Of a stretch of DNA of 64,000 nucleotides, positions 22,410-30,784 are shown piece by piece. Position 1 is the first letter of the stretch; each line of letters begins with the position of its first letter. The notes beneath the pieces were generated by a model, which was given only the letters and a program-made list of their open reading frames with translations, was not told the DNA's origin and searched no databases. The translations under genes were made by a program, and so were the position numbers. Source of the DNA: Bacteroidales bacterium (GTDB lineage: Bacteria; Bacteroidota; Bacteroidia; Bacteroidales; F082); assembly GCA_017439405.1 (NCBI GenBank), contig JAFSJF010000012.1, positions 1 to 64,000 on the forward strand, written 5' to 3'.

Positions 22410-24533
22410 ATGACCAAGCCCCGAAAGAAAATATTGCTGAATCTGGACAAGGCCTTGTCGGAAAGCCTGATCAAGCAGATTGTGATTCTTGTTGTCCTGC
22501 TTGCCCTGACACTGGCTCTGTCGTTCATCCTACTGTCGTTTTCAGGCAGCGACTGGAAGGCGTTTTGCGACGAAAAGCAACTGCATTGGTGGCTCCTTCC
22601 ACTCTACCTTCTCATTGACCCCAACGCCCTTAACAACCTATACATCGACACCGGCATACATGGTTGGATGCTCTTTGCCAGCAGCATCGTCTACATTTTG
22701 GGCACAGTGGTATTCACCGGAATGATTATCGGTGTCATCACCAACGCCATCGGCAACCGCGTCGATGCGCATCGCAACGGGTTGACACACTATCTCAACT
22801 CGGGGCATTACGTCGTCATGGGTTACGACGAAATGGTGCCATCAATCATAGAAGACATCTTCGCAAACGACAATGACGCGTATGTGCTCCTCCTCTCTGC
22901 CTTCGATGCCAATATCATCAGGGAACGGCTCAAAAAATCCGTCGCCAAACACCAGCTTGACCATATCATTATCAACTATGGGCATCGCACAGCCTATGAA
23001 TACTACGACGACATCCACCTTGAATCTTCAAAAGAAATTTATATCGTCGGCAACCGCACCCGTTCTGCACACGATGCCGTCAACATCGAGTGCATCGACA
23101 GCATCTGTGACTATTTGAAGGAACACAAATCGGCAAATATGCCCAAGCGCATCACCTGCGTCTTTGAGGACTTGGACACCTACGCGGCATTCAAGACCAC
23201 GGAAATCTTTGGAGAGGTGAAGGACTTGGGTATTGAATTCGTGCCCTATAACTTTTATTCTGGCTGGGCCAGGCAAGTGTTTGTCATGTGCAACTATAAG
23301 GAAAAAAGCCGTCCTCTCTCAAGCATTCCTTACCCTTGCCTCTATGGCAATGGCATTGGCCCGGACGATAACAGATTTGTCCATCTCGTTTTCGTCGGCA
23401 CTTCCAACTTCGCCGTATCGTTCGCCATGGAAATCGCCCATCTGTTCCATTTCCCCAACTTCGATGAGAAAACCAAGAACCCCAAGACGCGTATCACCTT
23501 CATCGACCAGAACATGGAAAAGGAGATGCCTCTGTTCGTCACCCGAAACCGTCATTTCTTTGAAGTGCAAAACTATCTTTACGAAGATATCAGCTTGGAG
23601 CGCAAACCCATACCCGAACAATCTGCCAAAGACAATTTCCTTGACGTTGAGTTCGAGTTCATCAGAGGAGACATTTATTCGAAAGTCGTCCAAGACAAAA
23701 TCAGGGACTGGGCATCAGACATAAAAGGGCAGTATCTTTCCCTTTTCCTTGCCATGGCCGACCAGCGCAGCAATTTCATGATGGGCATGAACATGCCCGA
23801 CGAGGTATACGACAATGCCATTCCCGTTTTTATCCGACAAGACCGAGCCGACAGATTCGTTACGACCCTGAGGGTGTCTGACAAGAAAAATGCGAAAGAA
23901 AAAGGTTTGAAGCATCACCAAGTGGACAACGGCACATTGGAAAGCAAAGACTACAAAGGCCGCTATGCCAACATCTATCCTTTTGGGATGGATGACATGG
24001 CCTATTGTCGCGATGAGGTCTCGTTCAAGAGAGCCAAACTCATCAACTACCTCTATTGTAACGTGAAGGACGGTCGTTTTCCCGACTCGTTGGTGCTTGC
24101 GGCGATATCGGACGAAACTCTTTGGAAAGACGCCGATGCTTTATGGAAAGGTCTGTCTGTGGCTGACAAATGGTCGAACCTCTATTGCGCATACAGCATT
24201 CCCTGCAAGTTGGCTTCGTTGCGCATTATGCGTGGCCTGAAGCCAGATGACACGAGCCAAGACCAACAAACGCTCACGGAGAAAGAAATCCATACTTTGG
24301 CGGTTGTCGAGCACAACCGTTGGAATGTGGAGAAACTGCTGATGGGCTTCCGCCGTCCGAAGGAGAACGAGGACAAATACGAACATCCCGAGTTCAAGGA
24401 CGAACTGAAGGCCAACAAGAAAATATTCATCCACCACGACATACGGCCATTCAGCGACCTCGATGACATCCAGCAAATGGACTACGAAATCGTGAAGCAC
24501 ATTCCTTGGATATTGAAAATGACGGTAAAATAA
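22410..24533 (+). CDS. CASTOR/POLLUX-like channel with RCK region and C-terminal RyR-like domain, 707 aa
   Basis: Two or three N-terminal membrane segments (about residues 20-46 and 84-112) flank a pore-like stretch (WWLLPLYLLIDPNAL). They lead into GMIIGVITNAIGNRVDAHRN and SGHYVVMGYDEMVPSII, which resemble the inner helix and first RCK/TrkA_N strand of CASTOR/POLLUX-type cation channels. A long cytoplasmic region with a second Rossmann-like start (HLVFVGTSNFAVSFAMEIAH) follows. The C-terminus (AVVEHNRWNVEKLLMGFRRP ... PFSDLDDIQQMDYEIV) has the RyR-domain pattern. I infer a ligand-gated ion channel or membrane effector. It is the last gene of the RyR operon and converges with the 24539 gene. 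Confidence 0.78.
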   Translation: MTKPRKKILLNLDKALSESLIKQIVILVVLLALTLALSFILLSFSGSDWKAFCDEKQLHWWLLPLYLLIDPNALNNLYIDTGIHGWMLFASSIVYILGTVVFTGMIIGVITNAIGNRVDAHRNGLTHYLNSGHYVVMGYDEMVPSIIEDIFANDNDAYVLLLSAFDANIIRERLKKSVAKHQLDHIIINYGHRTAYEYYDDIHLESSKEIYIVGNRTRSAHDAVNIECIDSICDYLKEHKSANMPKRITCVFEDLDTYAAFKTTEIFGEVKDLGIEFVPYNFYSGWARQVFVMCNYKEKSRPLSSIPYPCLYGNGIGPDDNRFVHLVFVGTSNFAVSFAMEIAHLFHFPNFDEKTKNPKTRITFIDQNMEKEMPLFVTRNRHFFEVQNYLYEDISLERKPIPEQSAKDNFLDVEFEFIRGDIYSKVVQDKIRDWASDIKGQYLSLFLAMADQRSNFMMGMNMPDEVYDNAIPVFIRQDRADRFVTTLRVSDKKNAKEKGLKHHQVDNGTLESKDYKGRYANIYPFGMDDMAYCRDEVSFKRAKLINYLYCNVKDGRFPDSLVLAAISDETLWKDADALWKGLSVADKWSNLYCAYSIPCKLASLRIMRGLKPDDTSQDQQTLTEKEIHTLAVVEHNRWNVEKLLMGFRRPKENEDKYEHPEFKDELKANKKIFIHHDIRPFSDLDDIQQMDYEIVKHIPWILKMTVK

Positions 24534-24538
24534 AAAAC

Positions 24539-25486
24539 TCAATACTCCAACCTCAACTCATCCACCCAAAACACGTTGTCCAAGGCTCCGATGAAAGCGC
24601 CGCAACTGCCCGACGAGAACCACATAATTGCATGAGTGACAGGGCAATCCGGATCAGCCCAAGTTTCCTCAAGGATGAGTTTCTTCTTGCCCTTGCTGCT
24701 GAAGGCATACATGTTCTTGTAGCCCGTAATCAAGTCCATGTAGGGTTTGTAGTCCTTGCTTTTGCGAGCGTCGCCGTAAATAACCGGCACTCTTCGGTCC
24801 ATCACCCAACCCTCCGACGACTTTTCGACCCGACACATAGCCGTTCCCACCCGCTTGGCGTGGATGTTGCCTTCGGCGTCTTCCCAACGGTTTTGGAGGA
24901 TGAAAACGACTTCAAACGGGTCGTAACCCTCAAACTCGGAATAGCGAAATGTGGTGCTCTTGACCAACCTACCCGTATTTGGAATCTTTGCTTTATAATT
25001 GAAAATCAACGCTTTAGGACGTTTAGTGAAAGGAATGCCCCAACTCATGACCGCGTAGGGATTGCTAATGGACGAAACCGGTTCTTGCGTCTCTCCCCAG
25101 AAAATGGAACCCGTCGCCAACACCTTGATATTCACGAGGCCCGCCACCTTGCACGAAGCCATTTGGGAGACCAATTTGGCGCATTTCCCCGTCGGGCCGT
25201 CATCGGGCATGACATTGGTACTGGTCTTCGTTACGCCTGCAACCTTGGCATAGACATTCGACGATGACCAAATCGTGTTCTTGTAGTCATAAACCACATT
25301 GCCTCTTATCGTGTCATTCGGGCCAAGCATATAGACGGTTTTCTCCTCTCCTCCAATGATTTGCGATTCCTTGATATAGCGCACGGCCCACTGCTCAAAG
25401 TCGCCGAAAGGCACCTTCTCATAGCGTTGCGCCGATGCGGTCAGACAGGCCAAAAGGCATAGTATGGTCACTTGTATTTTTGCCAT
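24539..25486 (-). CDS. Secreted PCMD-domain protein, 315 aa
   Basis: A signal peptide (MAKIQVTILCLLACLTASAQ) is followed by a beta-rich protein with the pattern of the Bacteroidetes PCMD (putative carbohydrate metabolism) domain: FGDFEQWAVRYIKES, LVSQMASCKVAGLVNIKVLA, TGSIFWGE, and a C-terminal FIGALDNVFWVDELRLEY. It is probably a cell-surface or periplasmic glycan-associated protein. Its start overlaps the SDR gene by 19 bases, so it is the last gene of the SDR/OYE operon by position, although the functions look unrelated. It ends only 6 bases from the convergent RyR channel gene, with no visible terminator between. Confidence 0.78.
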   Translation of the reverse strand: MAKIQVTILCLLACLTASAQRYEKVPFGDFEQWAVRYIKESQIIGGEEKTVYMLGPNDTIRGNVVYDYKNTIWSSSNVYAKVAGVTKTSTNVMPDDGPTGKCAKLVSQMASCKVAGLVNIKVLATGSIFWGETQEPVSSISNPYAVMSWGIPFTKRPKALIFNYKAKIPNTGRLVKSTTFRYSEFEGYDPFEVVFILQNRWEDAEGNIHAKRVGTAMCRVEKSSEGWVMDRRVPVIYGDARKSKDYKPYMDLITGYKNMYAFSSKGKKKLILEETWADPDCPVTHAIMWFSSGSCGAFIGALDNVFWVDELRLEY

Positions 25487-26283
25487 ATCACATCAACTAA
25501 TCTTTTGGGTAAAACTGCAATCAATGGCGGCAGGTAGAGGTTCATGAAGCCCGGCCTCACGACACGTTTCTTGCGCATCATCCCCTTCAAGGCTTTGCGA
25601 ACCAACCATTGCGATGTGCCGATAAGCCCGATTTTCACACCGAGGCGCAACAATTTGGGTTTCAACCGATAAAGCGGCGTGGCGATGGCGCCCGGACAAA
25701 CCGTTGTGACGCCAACGCCGTAGGGCCGCATCTCGAAATAGAGCGACTTGCCGAAACTCTTCAGATAGGCTTTCGTGGCGGAATAGATGGTAATTCCGGG
25801 GCAAGGCAGCTTGGCCGCCATCGACGACATATTAATAAGGTGTCCGTAGCCGCGCCGTTTCATCTCCTCGCCGAAAAGGATGCAAAGCCGTGTCGGGGTG
25901 TAAATATGCAATCTTAACATTGTCAAGGATTTGGCTTCGTTTTCTGGGGTCAATTCCTCGAAGGAGAACATCCCCGCGTTGTTGATGAGGATGTCGATTT
26001 CGAGGCCTATGGCATGGCAAAAGTCCAACAATTCGTCGGCGGCGGTTTCGGCGGCCAAATCCTGGTAATACGGGATGATTTGGAGGTCGCGACCTTGTTT
26101 TAAGGTTTCGGCAGCCCGTTCCAATTCCTTCTCTTGGTTGCTGACCAACAGCAAGTTACATCCGACCTCGGCCAACTGTCGGGCATACTCCAAGCCCATT
26201 CCCGAACTGCCGCCCGTGATGAGTGCCCAAGGCCGATGCCCATGCGCCTCCTGAAACCGTTGTTGCCATTTGTTCAAGCCCAT
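25468..26283 (-). CDS. Short-chain dehydrogenase/reductase (SDR), candidate 3-beta-hydroxysteroid dehydrogenase
   Basis: The start is the ATG at 26283 (MGLNKWQQRFQEAHGHRPW), 1 base after the upstream stop. It is a classical SDR of 271 aa: nucleotide motif ALITGGSSGMGLEYAR (TGxxxGxG), ILINNAGMF, catalytic Ser in INMSSMAAK and the YSATK (YxxxK) motif, then CPGAIATPLY. The extended C-terminus is basic. It lies in one leftward operon with an OYE-type reductase and a 5-alpha-reductase-like protein. In gut Bacteroidales that trio acts on 3-oxo steroids or bile acids, so a hydroxysteroid dehydrogenase role is plausible; substrate specificity cannot be read from sequence. Confidence 0.88.
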   Translation of the reverse strand: MGLNKWQQRFQEAHGHRPWALITGGSSGMGLEYARQLAEVGCNLLLVSNQEKELERAAETLKQGRDLQIIPYYQDLAAETAADELLDFCHAIGLEIDILINNAGMFSFEELTPENEAKSLTMLRLHIYTPTRLCILFGEEMKRRGYGHLINMSSMAAKLPCPGITIYSATKAYLKSFGKSLYFEMRPYGVGVTTVCPGAIATPLYRLKPKLLRLGVKIGLIGTSQWLVRKALKGMMRKKRVVRPGFMNLYLPPLIAVLPKRLVDVIWQKYK

Positions 26284-26284
26284 C

Positions 26285-27520
26285 TTACCCTTGTTTCTCC
26301 GCTTTTTTGATTTCTTTCCGAATCGCCTTCGGCAGATCCTCGTCAACGCAATGATGGCACTTCATCTCCAAAGTGTACATGCGCCCGATGCAATAGTTGG
26401 AGTGCTTGCATTCGCTGCGCGTCAGCTCGCCGCTGTGCAGTTTGTTGACAAAATCCGTGTCGTTGATCAAGGCGCGTGCCATTTGCAGGGCGACGAAGCC
26501 CGAATCGAGTACTTCCTCCATCTTCTCGCGCGAAACCATGCCGCCGACGTAAATCAGGGGCAGCTTCAGCTCCTCTCGGAACTTCTTGGCATCCTCCAAG
26601 AAATAGCCCTCGCTGAACGGCACCGTGGGAATCATCTTTCGGCCAAACAAGGCCAGTCCCGCCTTGAGCCACCAGAACTTCTTCGAATCCATGTAATAGC
26701 GCAGGGTTTTGAGCGGCATCGCGCCACGCATCACCTCCATCGGGGCCTTACTGACGAAGCCTGCAGTCAACACAAGTGCGTGAACGCCAAGACGTTCCAA
26801 CTCCTTTGCCACCTCAAGACATTCTTCCTGTTGCATTCCTTTCTTGAAGCCATCGTGCATGTTCACCTTGACGACCACAGCCATGTCGTTGCCCGCGGCA
26901 CGCATCACCTCTTCGATGACCAGTTTCATGAAGCGCATCCTGTTGACCAAACTGCCTCCGAATTCGTCGCGCCGATGGTTGGTGTAAGGCGACAAGAACT
27001 GGCTGATCAAGTAGCCATGTCCCGCGTGAATTTCAACGCAGTCGAAGCCCGCCTTGCGTGCCAAATCAACGGCCTTTCCGAAGTCAAGAACCAACTCGTA
27101 AATCTCTGATTTCTTGAGTTTTCTGATAAAAGTCGGCGAGTAGAGGTTGAAGCCTCCCGAAGCCCCGACGGGCATACAGCCGCATGTGGAACGGTGCGTC
27201 ATGTTGCCGCAATGCCCCAATTGGATGGAGGCCTTGGCGCCGTAGGAATGCACCGAATCGGTGAGGCGCTTCAGGTCGGGCACGATTTCCTCCCGCATCC
27301 AAAGCTGCCCGTTGAACGACAGCCCCGACTGGCTGACGGCTGCGTAGGCCACCGTCGTCATGCCCACGCCGCCACGCGCAATGGCTGTGTGATAAGCGTA
27401 AAGGTCGTCGGAAGGGCGGTTGCCGTAGGCCATGTTCTCGAAGGCAGCCGAGCGTATCACCCTGTTTCGCAAAGTGATAGGCCCGATTTCGCAAGGCGTG
27501 AATATCGTTGATTTTTCCAT
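26285..27520 (-). CDS. Old yellow enzyme-type NADH:flavin oxidoreductase, candidate steroid enoate reductase
   Basis: The start is the ATG at 27520 (MEKSTIFTPCEIGPITLRNR). The FMN-barrel motifs are IRSAAFENMAYGNRPSD, the active-site EIHAGHGYLISQFLSP, and GGSLVNRMRFMKLVIEEV. The tail carries cysteines (CKHSNYCIGRMYTLEMKCHH) as in many bacterial family members. At 411 aa it is single-domain, lacking the NADPH-dehydrogenase domain of the longer BaiCD/H type. It reduces activated C=C bonds. Next to an SDR and a 5-alpha-reductase-like protein it may act on a delta-4 or delta-1 3-oxo steroid (5-beta-reductase or OsrA/B-like activity). Confidence 0.88.
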   Translation of the reverse strand: MEKSTIFTPCEIGPITLRNRVIRSAAFENMAYGNRPSDDLYAYHTAIARGGVGMTTVAYAAVSQSGLSFNGQLWMREEIVPDLKRLTDSVHSYGAKASIQLGHCGNMTHRSTCGCMPVGASGGFNLYSPTFIRKLKKSEIYELVLDFGKAVDLARKAGFDCVEIHAGHGYLISQFLSPYTNHRRDEFGGSLVNRMRFMKLVIEEVMRAAGNDMAVVVKVNMHDGFKKGMQQEECLEVAKELERLGVHALVLTAGFVSKAPMEVMRGAMPLKTLRYYMDSKKFWWLKAGLALFGRKMIPTVPFSEGYFLEDAKKFREELKLPLIYVGGMVSREKMEEVLDSGFVALQMARALINDTDFVNKLHSGELTRSECKHSNYCIGRMYTLEMKCHHCVDEDLPKAIRKEIKKAEKQG

Positions 27521-27575
27521 GTCGCATATTTTTGTCACAAAACCAGCAAAACACCCAAAACAAATGGTATAACCC

Positions 27576-27624
27576 TCGAATCCACAACCGTGGATTCGAC
27601 CGAATGCACGGTTGCGCATTCGGG
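27576..27624. repeat. Two adjacent short palindromes
   Basis: TCGAATCCAC (27576-27585) pairs with GTGGATTCGA (27590-27599), and CCGAATGC (27600-27607) pairs with GCATTCGG (27616-27623). They sit between the 5-alpha-reductase-like gene and the OYE gene and could be a leader structure or a protein-binding site; no T-run follows. Confidence 0.6.
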
Positions 27625-27676
27625 ATTGAAGACTTTGTTTTGCAGGTTTTGCAAGTTTTGTGATGGATTCATTTAA

Positions 27677-28444
27677 TTAGTAAATAAAAGGTATCATTCT
27701 TTTGACTCTTTTGGTGTTGAGCTGGTCGCCGAACTCGCTTTGGTACATCTTATAGATATGGTCGGCGCGAGGGCCGAGGTTGGCGAAAGTCCACAAGGCG
27801 AACACCGCGCCGGCCCACGACCATGTAAGTATCGCAAAACCAACCCATTCGAGGAATTCGCCGAAATAGTTGGCCGAAGTGACGTAGCGGAACATCCCAC
27901 CTTTGGGCAGATAGTGCCGCGTGTCGCCATCCTTGCGCAGGTCGCGGATGATGTCGTCGCTCTGGATGTTGATGAACATTCCGATGATGAAGACGAGGAA
28001 GCCTGCAATGAAGCGCGGGTCGGTGAGCCAGTCGCGACCATAGTAGTCGTCGGGCGAGAGGTAGAAGATCCACCCACCTTGCATAAATGCATTCAACAAG
28101 TTGAATGTCACGCCCATAACAACAATCGATATCGGCATGACACTATAACCCCGCATCCGAAACGGGAACACGAAAGAGCGCTGGATATAGTGCAACTCAA
28201 ATAAGAACAGGAATGCCATGCGAACCAAGTCGTCGCGGCGGTCGGAGAAGAACCAAAACAACAACATGGCGAAAAACACCGGCGATTCCATGAGTACCCA
28301 TCCGAGCTTGTTGTTGACAGCCGGACCCCATTTCCTGTCGTAAAACTTGCCGTAACCGGCATCCACGAAAAAGAGAGCCACAAATACCACCACGGCTATG
28401 GAGGCCATGGCTATCAGGAAGATATTGAATTGCTGCAATTCCAT
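27677..28444 (-). CDS. 3-oxo-5-alpha-steroid 4-dehydrogenase (5-alpha-reductase) family membrane protein
   Basis: The start is the ATG at 28444 (MELQQFNIFLIAMASIAVVV). About six membrane segments are spread over 255 aa. The C-terminal half has the steroid 5-alpha-reductase pattern: GMFINIQSDDIIRDLR, LPKGGMFRYVTSANYFGEFL (conserved NADPH-binding G...F..VSxxNY..E) and WVGFAILTWSWAG, ending NTKRVKRMIPFIY. The enzyme would reduce the delta-4 bond of a 3-oxo steroid or bile acid. It is the first gene of the cluster leading into OYE and SDR genes, 156 bases apart, with a TAATTTTG -7 box at 28464-28471. Family call strong; substrate inferred. Confidence 0.88.
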   Translation of the reverse strand: MELQQFNIFLIAMASIAVVVFVALFFVDAGYGKFYDRKWGPAVNNKLGWVLMESPVFFAMLLFWFFSDRRDDLVRMAFLFLFELHYIQRSFVFPFRMRGYSVMPISIVVMGVTFNLLNAFMQGGWIFYLSPDDYYGRDWLTDPRFIAGFLVFIIGMFINIQSDDIIRDLRKDGDTRHYLPKGGMFRYVTSANYFGEFLEWVGFAILTWSWAGAVFALWTFANLGPRADHIYKMYQSEFGDQLNTKRVKRMIPFIY

Positions 28445-28593
28445 TTTGATTCGAAACAAAAGTCAAAATTAGGCAAAAAAACCTTTGCCTGAGCAGTTTT
28501 TCAACAAAACAGGTAAAAAACTGTATTTTTGCTGGAGACATCGCATGTCAAAACAAAAAGAATTGCGTATTTTTGCGCCTAAAACGAAACCAA

Positions 28594-29763
28594 ATGGAAG
28601 CGAATATCGGACTTTTTAATGAATCTTTCCCGCCCGTGATGGACGGCGTGGCCGTTTGCGTGCAAAACTACGCCTACTGGATGCAGAAAAAGGTGGGCGG
28701 CGTGTCGGTCATCACACCCAATGTGCCAGGCGCGAACTACGCCCAATATGACTATGAGGTGCTGGACTACTTTTCGGTACCTGTGCCTTTCCGACAGCCG
28801 TATGTCACTGGAATTGCGGAAGTTGACCCTGCCTTTCTCGTCAAAATCACGAAAAGGAAATTCAAGATTGTGCATGCACATTCGCCTTTTACTGCGGGCA
28901 TGGCGGCAGCCAACGTGGCCAAAAGGCTCAACATCCCGTTGGTGGCCACCTTCCACTCCAAGTACCGCGACGACTTCAGCCAGACCATTCCCTCGAAAGC
29001 CGTCGTTGATCAAATCATCAAGCGCATCATCAGCTTCTATGAGCGTGCCGATGAGGTTTGGGTTCCGCAAAGGTCTGTCGCAGAGGTGATTAAGGATTAC
29101 GGCTTCAAAGGCAATGTGGAAGTGGTCGAGAACGGCAGCGACCTTGTGGCCGACTATCCCGAAGCCTATTTCGTGGAAGCGCGTCAAAAATTAGGCATCA
29201 AGCCTGACGAATTTGTCTGCCTTTTCGTGGGGCAGCACATTTGGCAGAAAAACGTGCGCCTCATCATCGAAGCCCTTGAGAAAGTGAAAGATACGCCGTT
29301 CAAGATGTTCTTTGTCGGCAATGGGTACGCCGCCGAAGCGATGAAGGAGCTGGTCAGCGAAAAGGGTTTGGACGAACAGGTCGCCTTTGTGGGCACCGTC
29401 ACCGAGCGTGAAGCCATCAAGCGGTATTACGCGGCGGCGGACGTGTTCCTCTTCCCCTCGCTCTACGACACGGACGGCCTCGTCGTGAAAGAAGCGGCGG
29501 CACTGCAAACGCCTTCCATAATGCTCGAAGAGGCCACGGCTGCCTCCATCATCACAAACGACGAAAACGGCTTCCTGGTTCCCAACGACTTGGATGCCTT
29601 CGCCGACTGCCTGCGCCAACTCATCCACGACCCGAAACGGGCGCATCGGGTGGGATTGCAAGCCTCTCGCAGTATCGTCCGCTCGTGGGAAGACGTGGTC
29701 GGCGAAGTCCTTGAACGCTACAACCGGCTGATTACCAAAAAGAAACTGATTGTCATACCTTAA
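28594..29763 (+). CDS. Glycosyltransferase family 4, 389 aa
   Basis: The start is the ATG at 28594 (MEANIGLFNESFPPVMDGVA), behind a TATTTTTGC box at 28566-28574. It has the GT-B fold: N-terminal GLFNESFPPVMDGVAVCVQN and HAHSPFTAGMAAANVAK, and a C-terminal nucleotide-sugar site VFLFPSLYDTDGLVVKEAAA (the E...E motif). It resembles the alpha-mannosyl or alpha-glucosyl transferases that act on lipids. It is divergent from the 5-alpha-reductase operon and followed 14 bases later by a zinc peptidase. The acceptor is unknown; a role in a glycolipid or surface glycan is likely. Confidence 0.9.
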   Translation: MEANIGLFNESFPPVMDGVAVCVQNYAYWMQKKVGGVSVITPNVPGANYAQYDYEVLDYFSVPVPFRQPYVTGIAEVDPAFLVKITKRKFKIVHAHSPFTAGMAAANVAKRLNIPLVATFHSKYRDDFSQTIPSKAVVDQIIKRIISFYERADEVWVPQRSVAEVIKDYGFKGNVEVVENGSDLVADYPEAYFVEARQKLGIKPDEFVCLFVGQHIWQKNVRLIIEALEKVKDTPFKMFFVGNGYAAEAMKELVSEKGLDEQVAFVGTVTEREAIKRYYAAADVFLFPSLYDTDGLVVKEAAALQTPSIMLEEATAASIITNDENGFLVPNDLDAFADCLRQLIHDPKRAHRVGLQASRSIVRSWEDVVGEVLERYNRLITKKKLIVIP

Positions 29764-29777
29764 ATAACACTGAAAAC

Positions 29778-30455
29778 ATGAACGCAAACTGGATTCTCAT
29801 CATTGTCATTGGCGTAGTCGGGATGCTCGTCCAATGGAAGCTGAAAAGCGTGTTCGCCAAATACTCGAAAGTGCTCTCGCCGGGAGGCCTCACTGGAGCG
29901 CAAATCGCGCAGAAAATGCTGAACGACAACGGCATTTATGATGTTCAGGTTACCTGCATCAGCGGGCAACTGACCGACCATTACGACCCGTCGAAGAAGA
30001 CCGTCAATTTGAGCGAGGAGGTTTACAAGCTCAACAGCGTTTCGGCGGCTGCCGTGGCCGCCCACGAATGTGGCCATGCCGTGCAGCACAAGGTGGGCTA
30101 CGCACCCTTACGCCTGCGCTCGGCTTTGGTGCCTGCCGTCAATGTCTCCTCCAAGCTCTCGATGATTGTCATCATCATCGGCTTGCTGATTATCAACACC
30201 TTCCCCGCCTTGTTTTGGGTCGGCATCGCCATGTTCGCGATGGTGTTCTTGTTCAGCGTGGTCACCTTGCCGGTCGAGTTCAACGCCTCGCGCAGGGCCT
30301 TGGCGTGGCTCCAGTCGTCCAACTCGCTTAGCCAGCAAGAGTTGGCACAGGCCAAGGAAGCCCTCGGCTGGGCTGCCAGCACCTACGTTGTGGCCGCCCT
30401 TTCTTCGTTAGCCTCGTTGCTGTATTACATCGGCTTGGGAAACAGCAGGCGGTAA
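29778..30455 (+). CDS. Membrane zinc metallopeptidase (YugP type), 225 aa
   Basis: A putative membrane zinc peptidase of the Zn_peptidase_2 family. The HExxH motif is in AAAVAAHECGHAVQHKVGYA (about residues 91-110). Membrane segments lie at the N-terminus (WILIIVIGVVGMLVQW), in the middle (MIVIIIGLLIINTFPALFWV and the following IAMFAMVFLFSVVTL) and at the C-terminus. A conserved region EFNASRRALAWL follows. The physiological substrate is unknown. It is probably co-transcribed with the GT4 gene and ends before a strong hairpin at 30481-30523. Confidence 0.9.
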   Translation: MNANWILIIVIGVVGMLVQWKLKSVFAKYSKVLSPGGLTGAQIAQKMLNDNGIYDVQVTCISGQLTDHYDPSKKTVNLSEEVYKLNSVSAAAVAAHECGHAVQHKVGYAPLRLRSALVPAVNVSSKLSMIVIIIGLLIINTFPALFWVGIAMFAMVFLFSVVTLPVEFNASRRALAWLQSSNSLSQQELAQAKEALGWAASTYVVAALSSLASLLYYIGLGNSRR

Positions 30456-30480
30456 AAACATCGAATTTGTTCATTGTTTT

Positions 30481-30523
30481 ATCTGTACTGCATAAAAAAG
30501 CGACTTTTTTTTGCAGTACAGAT
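30481..30523 (+). terminator. Long hairpin, probable terminator of the zinc peptidase gene
   Basis: ATCTGTACTGCA (30481-30492) is exactly complementary to TGCAGTACAGAT (30512-30523). The stem continues through A-run/T-run pairing to a CGA loop, with one T:T mismatch, giving arms of about 20 bases. The T-run lies inside the 3' arm rather than after it, so it could instead be a small palindromic element. Confidence 0.6.
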
Positions 30524-30603
30524 CCTAAGTTCAAGATAGAAGTGCGAAAAGGAGTTGATTGAGCGTTTTTCCAAGTGCCGATGCGAGAAGTCAATTTCTT
30601 TTT

Positions 30604-30691
30604 GACTCGGGACGCGGGACTTCGGGACACGGGACACTCCCCCTTCTAAGGGGGGGGATTAATCTGTCTCGCAGTCTCGTGTCTCGCGTCC
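30604..30691. repeat. GC-rich palindromic element, copy A
   Basis: It contains GACGCGGGACTTCGGGACAC and later TCTCGCAGTCTCGTGTCTCG, which recur in nearly the same order at 46157-46223. The two halves are partly complementary. Between them in this copy is a C-run/G-run insert. It resembles a non-coding dispersed repeat. Confidence 0.65.
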
Positions 30692-30784
30692 AATATGGAA
30701 AGAAAAGCTCATCTACTTCTCCCGTCTTATGTCCTAATACTTTATCCATCTACTTATTATACAAGTATATACAAATTATTAGAC

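Noticed and set aside
12501..24533. Prophage or conjugative element
   Set aside because: No integrase, capsid, portal, tail, mobilisation or Tra genes are seen. The island looks like stacked defence and toxin genes without a mobility machine in view.
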